Assembly (NCBI GenBank): GCA_964653145.1 | Contig: CAZZCG010000016.1 | Location: forward strand, 15,787-79,786 | Length of the DNA stretch: 64,000 bases | Origin: Pseudocalidococcus sp964653145 | GTDB taxonomy: Bacteria > Cyanobacteriota > Cyanobacteriia > Thermosynechococcales > Thermosynechococcaceae | Direction: 5' to 3' | Program-made: the position numbers and the translations under genes | Shown: positions 1-8,745 of the stretch, piece after piece | How the letters are laid out: each line of letters opens with the position of its first letter | Position numbering within the stretch: the first letter of the stretch is position 1 | The notes under the pieces: generated by a model | Seen by the model: only the letters and a program-made list of their open reading frames with translations | What the model was told of the DNA's origin: nothing | Database searches by the model: none

Positions 1-641
1 TGGGCAGTTAGACGATCAGCTTGGGTTTTGTTAGTTAAGTATTGGCGCGACCCCGCAAGAACTTGAGGTAAGAAATAAAAATCCGTCTGTTTACCCCAGC
101 GCAACCACAGTTCATAATCCAAACAGTATTTAAGATTAAGATTTAAACTACCCCAGGCCTCGATGCAGGAGCGTCGAAAAAAAACCGCAGGTTGACAGAG
201 ATAACAAATATCCTTGAGGTGCTGATAGTTCCAGGGTTGGGTCGGATAGGGGGCCAGGACTTGATCGGTTTCATCAATGTAGTTGGCCAGGCCATAGATT
301 ACCTGGAGGCGCGGATTATCGTCAAAAACCTGGTGAACCGCAGCCAATGCTCCCGGATAGTAGAGATCATCGGAATTAATCCAGGCAATAATTTCCCCTG
401 AGGTTTGCTCAATGGCCTGGTTAACCGCATCAGCTTGCCCTAAATCCGGGTGGGAGTGCCACTTAAAATTCTGATAGCGATCCGCCGTGGCCTGGAGAAT
501 GTTTTGAGTTTCATCCCGACTACCACCATCCGCCACATAACAGTCAAAATCTATCTCAGATTGTTGATATATACTGGTAAGGGTTCGTTGAATAAAGTTT
601 CCTTGATTATAGGATGGAACAACAACGCTAATAAGGGTCAT
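1..641 (-). CDS. Family 2 glycosyltransferase, C-terminus cut by window edge
   Basis: The reverse strand reads without a stop from an ATG at 641 to the window edge. The product begins MTLISVVVPSYNQGNF, the classic GT2 (GT-A fold) nucleotide-sugar binding strand, followed by the DGGS motif near residue 40 and a SDDLYYPGA segment near residue 90 that would supply the metal-binding DxD-like acid. It should transfer a sugar from a nucleotide donor to a glycan or lipid acceptor at the cytoplasmic face of the membrane. The C-terminal part lies outside the window, so acceptor type and membrane anchoring cannot be judged. It is divergent from cobN downstream; its own partners are probably to the left. 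Confidence 0.85.
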   Translation of the reverse strand, partial: MTLISVVVPSYNQGNFIQRTLTSIYQQSEIDFDCYVADGGSRDETQNILQATADRYQNFKWHSHPDLGQADAVNQAIEQTSGEIIAWINSDDLYYPGALAAVHQVFDDNPRLQVIYGLANYIDETDQVLAPYPTQPWNYQHLKDICYLCQPAVFFRRSCIEAWGSLNLNLKYCLDYELWLRWGKQTDFYFLPQVLAGSRQYLTNKTQADRLTA

Positions 642-769
642 AAATTACGACTCATACAATTAAATTACTAACTTTAACCAAGGTTTTTAGATGAATTTAA
701 CCCTCGAATAGTAGTGATTCATGATTTATTCCAACTCAGCCATTTCAAACATTAGGTTTTAATTGTCTC

Positions 770-3700
770 ATGCATCGAATTGTAAATTTAACTAATCCCA
801 ACGCTGCCGATGCCAACACTAGGACAATTAATTTTATCCGCCAAACCCCCGCTCCGATTTTTATTCTGACAACGGCTGATACCGATATTCAAGTTCTAGC
901 CCAGGCCAGGCCCCGCTTACCAGAAAATTTCCCCGCCGTCAGGGTGATGAACTACTTAAATCTCCAACAGCAAATTGTCATTGATGACTATGCCGAAGCG
1001 GTTCTATCCCAGGCCCAGGTGATTGTTCTTCGGCTTTTGGGGGGTCGCGCCTATTGGTCCTATGGCTTAGAGGTCTTGCAAACCACGGTGGCTGATGCTG
1101 GGGCAAAGTTAATCGTCTTACCTGGAGATGATCGCCCGGATTTGGAGTTGATGAGCTTATCGAGTTTACCCCTGGAGCAGGTGGATCAACTGTGGCGGTA
1201 TTTTGTCGAAGGTGGTGTGGAAAATCTGACCCAGTCCCTGTTGTTTTTGGGTTTAACCTGTCTTGATACGCCCCACATTCCCGCCTTACCGCAATCCGTT
1301 CCCCGGGTTGGCCCACTGGCCTGGTCATCATCCATCGAGGTACCTGACACTGCGCCTAGGGTGGGAATTTTATTTTATCGGGCCCACTATTTGTCCGGAA
1401 ATACTGCCCCCATTGCCGCCCTCTGCCAGGCCCTGAGCCAAAAAGGATTACAGCCAATTCCGGTTTATGCCCAATCCCTCCAAGATGAAACGATCCAGGC
1501 CGAGATCACCAAACTTTTTGCCCCTAACTCTGACAACAAGGTTGATTTAATTCTCAATACCACCAGCTTTTCCATTGCCCGCTTAGATTTAGCCCAAACC
1601 GATACGGAACGGGGCCTGGAATTTTGGCAAGGCCTGGATGTTCCCGTGATTCAGGTGATTCTCAGTGGCAGTGGGCGAGAGATGTGGCAGCAGGATGTTC
1701 TGGGGTTGAGTCCGCGGGATTTGGCCATGAATGTCGTCTTGCCAGAAGTGGACGGGCGGATCATTAGTCGCGCAATTTCGTTTAAGTCCGGTGATCTTTA
1801 TGATCAAGAATTGGAAACCGCAATCATTGGTTATCAACCAGAACCCAGTCGAATTGAGTTTGTTAGTGAGTTGGCAGCAAATTGGGTCAATTTAAAACGA
1901 ATTAGTAATGCTGATAAGAAAGTTGCTTTAATTCTCGCTAACTACCCCGCTAAAGATGGTCGCATTGCCAATGGAGTCGGTTTAGATACGCCAGCTAGTT
2001 GTGTCAAGATTATCCATGAACTCAAAGCTGCTGGATATGATTTGGGTGAGAAACCATTACCCAATACCGGTGATGAACTGATTCAAGAATTACTCAAAAG
2101 CATGACCTATGATCCAGAAAGCTATTATCGTCCAATTAACCAATTTTTTAGAGTTGAAGATTACCAGGCCTGGCTTAAATCACAGTCCGAACCGATTCAA
2201 CAAAAACTAGAGAGCTATTATCAGAAACCCGAACAAGATTTTCCAATACCCGGCCAACAATTGGGCAACATTTTCATTGGCATCCAACCGCCCCGTGGCA
2301 ATGACTTCGACCCAAATACCAATTATCACAATCCCGAATTACCCCCAACTCCTAGCTACTTGAGTTTTTATCTTTGGATTCGTCACAATTTCCAGGCCAA
2401 TGCCGTTATTCATATCGGCAAACATGGCAACTTAGAGTGGCTCCCTGGCAAAAGTGTGGCGCTTTCCAGTGATTGTTTCCCCGAACTTGCCTTGGGGCCG
2501 TTACCGAATTTTTACCCGTTTATTGTCAATGATCCCGGAGAAGGTTGCCAGGCCAAGCGCCGTTCCCAAGCCGTGATTATTGATCATCTCACTCCCCCGA
2601 TGACCCAGGCCGGACTCTATGGGCCGCTGGATGAACTCAGCCAAGTTTTAGATGAATATTACGAAGCTGAACAACTGGATCCGCCCCGATTGCCGCTGCT
2701 GAAAGAACGCATTGATGAATTGATTAAACTCCTACATTTAGATCAGGATTTCGCCCATTTAGCTCCGGCGGAAAGTGGGGATTGGCAGGCCTGGCTGAAT
2801 CAAACCGATGGTTATTTATGTGAACTCCGGGATGCCCAAATCCGGGATGGCTTGCATATTTTTGGAGAATGCCCAGACCAAGCTCAACTGCGAGATTTAA
2901 TTATGGCCATTGCCCGCTCGCCTAATCGAATTCATTGTGGTTTAACCCGTGCTTTAGGGATGGATTTGGGATTTGATTGCGATCCCTTAATGACACTCGC
3001 TACTGAGCCTAGTCCCGATCCAAAATTTCGCACCGTTGGGGATTGGACAAACGATTTAGATCACCAAGCCCTGTTATTAATTGATCAGCTTTTGACTCAA
3101 GTTAGACCGACTAAGTTAGGTATAGAAACAACCAAAGTTTTGGCCTGGATCTCTGAGAGTTTACTCCCCAATCTCCGCCGCACCGATGAAGAACTGACCC
3201 AACTCTTACGGGGACTTAATGGCAGTTACATTCCCAGTGGCCCCAGTGGCGCACCAACCCGTGGCAGACCCGATGTCTTACCCACAGGCCGGAATTTTTA
3301 TGCTGTTGACCTAAGAGCGATTCCCACCGAAGTGGCCTGGGATTTGGGCCGGAAAGCTGCGGAAGCCGTGATTGAACGCTACACCCAAGAACAGGGCGAC
3401 TATCCAAAAACTCTGGGCCTCTCAGTTTGGGGAACTGCGACGATGCGCACCGGGGGAGATGACATTGCCGAAGCCTTAGCCTTGTTAGGAGTTCAACCTG
3501 TTTGGGATGGGCCAAGTCGGCGGGTGGTGGATTTAGAGGTGATTCCCCTGAGTCTCTTGGGCCGCCCGCGGGTGGATGTGACGTTGCGAATTTCTGGCTT
3601 TTTCCGGGATGCTTTTCCGAATCTCATTCAACTATTTGATGATGCCGTAAACTTAGTTGCCAGCTTGAATGAACCAGCCGAGCAAAATCCCTTAGCCGCC

Positions 3701-4495
3701 ACCGTCAAAACCGAGATCACCACGGCAATCCAGCAGGGACAAGATCAAACCATCGCCCACGCCCAGGCCAAGTTACGGATTTTTGGATCTCCCCCCGGAG
3801 CCTATGGAGCCGGATTGCAAGGATTGATTGACACCCCCCAGGCCTGGAATGACAGCACCGACCTCGCCAACGCCTATATTCATTGGAGCAGCACCGCCTA
3901 TACCGGAACTGGCGAAAGTCAACCCGCCCCCCAAGCCTTCCAAAACCGTTTGGCCCAAATGCAGATTGTCCTCCACAACCAAGACAACCGTGAGCATGAT
4001 CTCCTGGACTCCGATGACTATTACCAATTTCAAGGGGGATTAGCCGCCGCGGTCAAACTTCTCAACTCCCAGGCCCCGAGCGTTTATTTTGGTGATCATG
4101 CTCAAACCGAGAACCCTAAAATCAGAGCCTTAAGTGAAGAACTGGCCCGTGTCTATCGTTCCCGTGTGATTAACCCAAAATGGATTGCTGGTGTGATGCG
4201 TCATGGGTATAAAGGCGCGGCGGAAATGGCGGCCACAGTGGATTTTCTCTTTGGTTATGCTGCCACTACCCAGGCCGTGCCGAACCATATGTTTACCGGA
4301 GTTGCCCAGGCCTATGTCTTTGATCAAGCGGTGCAGAACTTCCTCCAGGCCAAGAACCCCCACGTTTTGCGAGATATGGCCGAGCGATTATTAGAGGCGG
4401 AAAAACGGGGCCTGTGGACTGAGGTAGAACCCACAATTAAAGAACAGCTGCGGGATATCTTGCACCAGGCTGAAGCCAAAATTGAAACCTATTAA
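770..4495 (+). CDS. cobN: Cobaltochelatase large subunit CobN
   Basis: 1241 residues, matching the CobN/magnesium-chelatase-H family and closer to cyanobacterial CobN than to ChlH, which is longer and starts differently. Visible signatures are RLLGGRAYW near residue 87, the HGNLEWLPGK segment near residue 552 that lines the tetrapyrrole site, and a GYKGAAEMA motif near residue 1146. CobN binds hydrogenobyrinic acid a,c-diamide and inserts cobalt with help of an AAA+ CobS/CobT pair. No cobS or cobT gene is in this window, and the 128 bp upstream shows no cobalamin riboswitch. In cyanobacteria the AAA+ partner may be supplied by ChlI/ChlD-like subunits; that is inference. The next gene, clpB, starts 83 bp downstream. 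Confidence 0.92.
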   Translation: MHRIVNLTNPNAADANTRTINFIRQTPAPIFILTTADTDIQVLAQARPRLPENFPAVRVMNYLNLQQQIVIDDYAEAVLSQAQVIVLRLLGGRAYWSYGLEVLQTTVADAGAKLIVLPGDDRPDLELMSLSSLPLEQVDQLWRYFVEGGVENLTQSLLFLGLTCLDTPHIPALPQSVPRVGPLAWSSSIEVPDTAPRVGILFYRAHYLSGNTAPIAALCQALSQKGLQPIPVYAQSLQDETIQAEITKLFAPNSDNKVDLILNTTSFSIARLDLAQTDTERGLEFWQGLDVPVIQVILSGSGREMWQQDVLGLSPRDLAMNVVLPEVDGRIISRAISFKSGDLYDQELETAIIGYQPEPSRIEFVSELAANWVNLKRISNADKKVALILANYPAKDGRIANGVGLDTPASCVKIIHELKAAGYDLGEKPLPNTGDELIQELLKSMTYDPESYYRPINQFFRVEDYQAWLKSQSEPIQQKLESYYQKPEQDFPIPGQQLGNIFIGIQPPRGNDFDPNTNYHNPELPPTPSYLSFYLWIRHNFQANAVIHIGKHGNLEWLPGKSVALSSDCFPELALGPLPNFYPFIVNDPGEGCQAKRRSQAVIIDHLTPPMTQAGLYGPLDELSQVLDEYYEAEQLDPPRLPLLKERIDELIKLLHLDQDFAHLAPAESGDWQAWLNQTDGYLCELRDAQIRDGLHIFGECPDQAQLRDLIMAIARSPNRIHCGLTRALGMDLGFDCDPLMTLATEPSPDPKFRTVGDWTNDLDHQALLLIDQLLTQVRPTKLGIETTKVLAWISESLLPNLRRTDEELTQLLRGLNGSYIPSGPSGAPTRGRPDVLPTGRNFYAVDLRAIPTEVAWDLGRKAAEAVIERYTQEQGDYPKTLGLSVWGTATMRTGGDDIAEALALLGVQPVWDGPSRRVVDLEVIPLSLLGRPRVDVTLRISGFFRDAFPNLIQLFDDAVNLVASLNEPAEQNPLAATVKTEITTAIQQGQDQTIAHAQAKLRIFGSPPGAYGAGLQGLIDTPQAWNDSTDLANAYIHWSSTAYTGTGESQPAPQAFQNRLAQMQIVLHNQDNREHDLLDSDDYYQFQGGLAAAVKLLNSQAPSVYFGDHAQTENPKIRALSEELARVYRSRVINPKWIAGVMRHGYKGAAEMAATVDFLFGYAATTQAVPNHMFTGVAQAYVFDQAVQNFLQAKNPHVLRDMAERLLEAEKRGLWTEVEPTIKEQLRDILHQAEAKIETY
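2164..2173. repeat. CCAGGCCTGG palindrome, over-represented (representative copy)
   Basis: Perfect copies that I located are at 2164, 3838, 19321, 19536, 24956, 27956, 43986, 45770, 49172, 53220, 55658 and 59742 (first base). For a random 64-kb sequence about 0.06 would be expected. The half-forms CCAGGCC and GGCCTGG are far more numerous, often several per kilobase in housekeeping genes, both in coding and spacer DNA. Its role is unknown; it may be to this lineage what HIP1 is to others. Confidence 0.9.
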
Positions 4496-4578
4496 CGGAC
4501 GAACCCCTCAAGGCCTGGAAACGACTAACCCTGCTACGATGACAATGATTCTGTCTCTGTCTATCAGCACCAGGCCCC

Positions 4579-7200
4579 ATGCAACCCACAGACCCAGCCA
4601 AGTTCACCGATAAGGCCTGGGAAGCCATTGTCAAATCTCAGGATGTCGCCAAGCAATTCCGCAACCAGTACTTAGAAGTGGAACATCTGGCCATTGCCCT
4701 CATTGAACAGGCTGGGTTAGCGAATACCATCTTGACCAAAGCTGGGGCCGATGAAACTGCCATATTGCAACGATTAGTGGATTTTGCCAAACAACAGCCG
4801 CGGGTACCCCAGGGGACTGAACTGTACTTGGGCCGCCACTTAGATGCCCTCTTGGACTTAGCGGAACGGGAGCGGGATGCCCGAGATGATGCTTTTATTT
4901 CTGTGGAACATATTCTGCTGGGGCTGAATGAAGATCGGCGGATTGGCAAAAGTCTGTTTCGGATGGCCAACATTGAACGGGATCAACTGGAACAGGCGAT
5001 CACCTCTGTCCGTGGCAATCAAAAAGTTTCCGATCAGAATCCAGAAAACCGCTACGAGGCCCTGAGTAAGTATGGGCGGGATTTAACGGAACAGGCCCGA
5101 CAAGGGAAGTTGGATCCAGTGGTTGGCCGCGATGAAGAAATCCGGCGAGTCATTCAAGTGCTATCCCGGCGGATGAAAAATAATCCGGTTTTGATTGGCG
5201 AGCCTGGGGTGGGTAAAACAGCCATTGCAGAAGGCCTGGCCCAACGGATCATTAATGGTGATGTCCCCGAGTCCCTGAAAAATCGGCAGCTCATTTCCCT
5301 GGATATGGGCAGTTTAGTGGCTGGGGCCAAGTTTCGTGGAGATTTTGAAGATCGCCTCAAAGCCGTATTGCATGAAGTTACCCATTCTGAGGGGCAAATC
5401 GTTCTCTTTATCGATGAACTGCATACCGTTGTTGGGGCCGGGGCCAATCAAAACTCCAACATGGATGCCGGGAATCTCCTCAAGCCGATGTTGGCCCGCG
5501 GGGAATTGCGCTGTATTGGAGCCTCAACCCTGGATGAATACCGCAAATCCATTGAAAAAGACCCGGCTTTGGAACGGCGATTTCAACAGGTGTTAATCCA
5601 GCAACCCAGTGTTGAAAATACGATTTCAATTCTCCGGGGTCTGAAGGATCGCTACGAACTCCACCACAACGTCAAAATTACTGACTCGGCTTTAGTTGCG
5701 GCTGCCACGCTTTCAGATCGTTATATTGCCGATCGATTTTTGCCCGATAAAGCGATTGATTTGGTGGATGAGGCCGCTGCCAAGTTAAAGATGGAAATCA
5801 CCTCCAAACCGGAAGAACTGGAAACCCTGGAACGGCGCTTAATGCAGTTGGAAATGGAACGGCTTTCCCTGAAAAACGAATCGTCACCGGCCTCCTGGGA
5901 GCAACTGGATAAGTTGGAAAAGGATTTATCTGCTGTTAAGGAAGAATACTCCACCCTAAATGCCCAGTGGCAGATGGAAAAACAGGTGATGGATCGGGTG
6001 CAGAGTATTAAGGAAGAGATTGAAAAGGTTAATTTTGCCATCCAGAAAGCCGAGCGGGAATACGATGTTGAAAAAGTTGCCATTTTAACCAATCGAGATT
6101 TAGCCGAACTCCAGGCCAAGTTAAAAGAAGCTGAAGCTGAACTGAGTGAATCCTTAATTGCCGATCACTCCCTCCTCCAGGCCCAAGTGACAGAAGCTGA
6201 AATTGCTGAAATCATTGCTAAATGGACAGGGATTCCCCTGCAAAAATTGTTAGAAACCGAACGGCAAAAACTCTTGCATTTAGAATCCGTTCTCCATGAG
6301 CGAGTGATTGGCCAAGAAGAAGCCGTAGCCGCTGTAGCCGCAGCCATTAGACGGGCCAGAGCAGGGATGAAAGATCCAGGCCGACCCATTGGTTCCTTCC
6401 TATTTATGGGGCCTACGGGAGTTGGAAAAACCGAATTAGCCCGAGCCTTAGCCGATTGTTTGTTTGATGATGATGGGGCTTTAGTGCGGCTGGATATGTC
6501 CGAATACATGGAAAAACACGCCGTTTCTCGCATGATTGGTGCACCCCCAGGCTATGTGGGGTTTGATGCGGGCGGACAGTTAACGGAAGCAGTGCGGCGG
6601 CGGCCCTATTCGGTGGTGTTGTTTGATGAGGTGGAAAAAGCCCATCCGGAAGTCTTCAATGTCCTGCTGCAAGTGCTGGATGATGGCCGAATTACAGATT
6701 CCCAAGGGCGGACGATCGACTTCTGCAACACCGTGATTGTCATGACCAGCAACATTGGCAGCGATCACATTTTGGATATTGGTGGTGATGATACTCGCTA
6801 TGAAGAAATGCGGGGCCGGGTGATGAAGGTGTTACAGGGTCATTTTCGCCCCGAGTTTCTCAATCGAGTGGATGATTTAATTTTGTTCCATCCCCTGAGT
6901 CGGAAAGAGTTGCGCCAAATCATTCAAATTCAACTCAAGCGCGTTCACCGATTACTGGCCGAACAAAAAATCTCCCTGAGCTTTACCGATGCGGCCTTAG
7001 ATCATTTGGTGGATGCCGGGTTTGATCCGGTCTACGGCGCCAGGCCCCTGAAGCGAGCCATTCAACGGGAAGTGGAAAACCCCATCGCTACGGAAATTTT
7101 GGCGGAAACTTATGGGCCAGGGGATGAAATTTCCGTGGATTGTCAACAGAACAAACTCAGCTTTACCAAACCCCATGTGGTCATGCCCGCCACTGCTTAA
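4579..7200 (+). CDS. clpB: ATP-dependent disaggregase ClpB
   Basis: 873 residues with full ClpB architecture: paired Clp_N repeats in residues 1-150, first AAA+ module with Walker A GEPGVGKT at about residue 207 and Walker B VLFIDELHT, a long charged coiled-coil middle domain at roughly 410-525, and second AAA+ module with Walker A GPTGVGKT at residue 611 and Walker B VVLFDEVEKAH. The middle domain separates it from ClpC and ClpA. ClpB is a cytoplasmic hexamer that threads aggregated proteins through its pore, working with DnaK. Cyanobacteria usually carry two clpB genes; I cannot tell which one this is. No clear heat-shock operator was seen in the short gap after cobN. Confidence 0.95.
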   Translation: MQPTDPAKFTDKAWEAIVKSQDVAKQFRNQYLEVEHLAIALIEQAGLANTILTKAGADETAILQRLVDFAKQQPRVPQGTELYLGRHLDALLDLAERERDARDDAFISVEHILLGLNEDRRIGKSLFRMANIERDQLEQAITSVRGNQKVSDQNPENRYEALSKYGRDLTEQARQGKLDPVVGRDEEIRRVIQVLSRRMKNNPVLIGEPGVGKTAIAEGLAQRIINGDVPESLKNRQLISLDMGSLVAGAKFRGDFEDRLKAVLHEVTHSEGQIVLFIDELHTVVGAGANQNSNMDAGNLLKPMLARGELRCIGASTLDEYRKSIEKDPALERRFQQVLIQQPSVENTISILRGLKDRYELHHNVKITDSALVAAATLSDRYIADRFLPDKAIDLVDEAAAKLKMEITSKPEELETLERRLMQLEMERLSLKNESSPASWEQLDKLEKDLSAVKEEYSTLNAQWQMEKQVMDRVQSIKEEIEKVNFAIQKAEREYDVEKVAILTNRDLAELQAKLKEAEAELSESLIADHSLLQAQVTEAEIAEIIAKWTGIPLQKLLETERQKLLHLESVLHERVIGQEEAVAAVAAAIRRARAGMKDPGRPIGSFLFMGPTGVGKTELARALADCLFDDDGALVRLDMSEYMEKHAVSRMIGAPPGYVGFDAGGQLTEAVRRRPYSVVLFDEVEKAHPEVFNVLLQVLDDGRITDSQGRTIDFCNTVIVMTSNIGSDHILDIGGDDTRYEEMRGRVMKVLQGHFRPEFLNRVDDLILFHPLSRKELRQIIQIQLKRVHRLLAEQKISLSFTDAALDHLVDAGFDPVYGARPLKRAIQREVENPIATEILAETYGPGDEISVDCQQNKLSFTKPHVVMPATA

Positions 7201-7206
7201 TTTTCC

Positions 7207-8367
7207 ATGAGCCAGTCACCAGAAGCCGGATATTGGTTGGCCTGGGCAAAGGTTCCAGGGCTAGGGCCAGTCTTACTGAAGCGCATCTGGCAACAGTTTG
7301 GCTCCATGAGCGGGGCCTGGGAGGCAGATTTAGGCCAAATTGCTCAGGTGGAAGGCATCGGCCCGAAGGTTCTGGAAACCCTAAAATCCTATCGCTCCCA
7401 AACCAGGCCCCAGTTACTCCTCGAGCAACATTTACAGAAAAATCCCGACTGTTGGACACTGGCTGATCCAGATTACCCGCGGACTTTAGCTGAAATTCCC
7501 GATCCACCGCCAATTCTTTACTACCGGGGCCAGGCCAAGGCAGAAGAAAATCACGGCCAAATTCCCATGGTGGCGATGGTGGGGACGCGGGAACCCACGG
7601 AATATGGCAAACGCTGGACAAGACGACTGGGAGAACTGCTGGGCAGAGAGGGCTTTGTGGTGGTGTCAGGGTTGGCAGAAGGGATTGATACCCAGGCCCA
7701 TTGGGGATGCTTAGACGGTCATGGTCGGACGATTGCAGTTTTGGGAACCGGAGTGGACATGGTCTATCCGCCGAGAAATCGGGATTTGTATAGCCAAATT
7801 GTTGAAACCGGTCTCGTCGTCAGTGAATACCCTAGCCAAACCCCACCGGATCGGGCCCACTTTCCCCGCCGCAATCGGATTATTGCTGGATTATGTCGCG
7901 CGATCTTAATTCTGGAAGCCCCTCGCAAATCTGGAGCCTTGATTACCGCTGACATGGCCAACGACTACGGGCGTGATATTTATGTCTTGCCGGGAACGTT
8001 GGATAACGACCAGGCCATCGGCTGTTTAAGCTTACTAAATCGCGGGGCCCAAGTGATTTTAGGTGAAGGCCATTTACTCGAACTCTTGGGCCGCACCCCC
8101 CTACTCGATATCGCTTCCCCCCGGACAGCAAAGGCTCCGAACCCATCCAACCGAATTTCCCGTCCCCCCCTAGAACCCCACCTCAACCAGGTTTTGGATC
8201 AGGTCATTGGGCTAAACCAAGGACAAGTTAATGGGATTCCCTTCGATCTGATTGTCCAGGCCTGTGATATTGATTCTGGAACTGTCTCGAGCGCCCTGTT
8301 GCAGTTGGAACTTTTGGGCCTGGTCAGTCAACAACCGGGGATGCGTTATCTCTGTCTATGCCAGTAA
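7207..8367 (+). CDS. dprA: DNA-processing protein DprA
   Basis: 386 residues. The N-terminus has a helix-hairpin-helix-like region (AWAKVPGLGPVLL and VEGIGPKVLETL). The centre carries the extended Rossmann fold typical of DprA: MVGTREPTEYGKRW, GLAEGIDTQAH, GTGVDMVYPPRN, SGALITADMA and YVLPGTLDND. A C-terminal winged-helix-like tail follows at about 315-386. DprA binds incoming single-stranded DNA in natural transformation and loads RecA. It begins six bases after the clpB stop, so the two are probably co-transcribed. The family has no proven link to ClpB, so the pairing may be accidental. Confidence 0.94.
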   Translation: MSQSPEAGYWLAWAKVPGLGPVLLKRIWQQFGSMSGAWEADLGQIAQVEGIGPKVLETLKSYRSQTRPQLLLEQHLQKNPDCWTLADPDYPRTLAEIPDPPPILYYRGQAKAEENHGQIPMVAMVGTREPTEYGKRWTRRLGELLGREGFVVVSGLAEGIDTQAHWGCLDGHGRTIAVLGTGVDMVYPPRNRDLYSQIVETGLVVSEYPSQTPPDRAHFPRRNRIIAGLCRAILILEAPRKSGALITADMANDYGRDIYVLPGTLDNDQAIGCLSLLNRGAQVILGEGHLLELLGRTPLLDIASPRTAKAPNPSNRISRPPLEPHLNQVLDQVIGLNQGQVNGIPFDLIVQACDIDSGTVSSALLQLELLGLVSQQPGMRYLCLCQ

Positions 8368-8745
8368 ATCAGTCGCCATAAAATGAATCAGACGAAATAA
8401 AACAATTCAAACATGGGTAACTATTTATCCTCCCCCCCAGATTCTATTCATGGAGCCGTTTTAGTCACACCGCCTGGTCATGAAGATATTTGTAACGAAA
8501 AATTGCCGGAGTTTTACGGACGACAATAGTTTGAAAAGACTGTTAAACTCATCCTAGGAAAACATTTCCTCAGTTGTATCGTCATTTCTGCAAAAAGTCA
8601 GACATTCAAATAAACTGCTCGAGGTAGGTTTAAGCATTTTGTCTTTCGTTTCTATGCAAAATGACTATATTTCTGAATTAATGATTGATCTGTTTGATTT
8701 AATAATCTCGATCCTCAAGATTTATCTCGTTTAATCGATTTGACC
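8368..8745. other. Intergenic region between dprA and the PAS-GGDEF gene
   Basis: About 378 bases, AT-richer toward the right end. It contains a 38-codon open frame at 8413-8529 with no family resemblance and no convincing ribosome site. I see no tRNA, strong hairpin terminator or riboswitch. It probably holds the promoter of the downstream sensor gene. Confidence 0.4.

Noticed and set aside
192..671. Two plus-strand open frames at 192-401 and 450-671
   Set aside because: They are shadows of the GT2 glycosyltransferase on the minus strand (1-641), whose PSYNQGN and DGGS motifs are clear.
642..769. Possible cobalamin riboswitch before cobN
   Set aside because: No B12-box (GCCACTG-type) sequence or matching helices were seen in this short spacer.
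8413..8529. 38-codon frame upstream of the PAS-GGDEF gene
   Set aside because: No ribosome site, no recognised family, and such frames are expected by chance.
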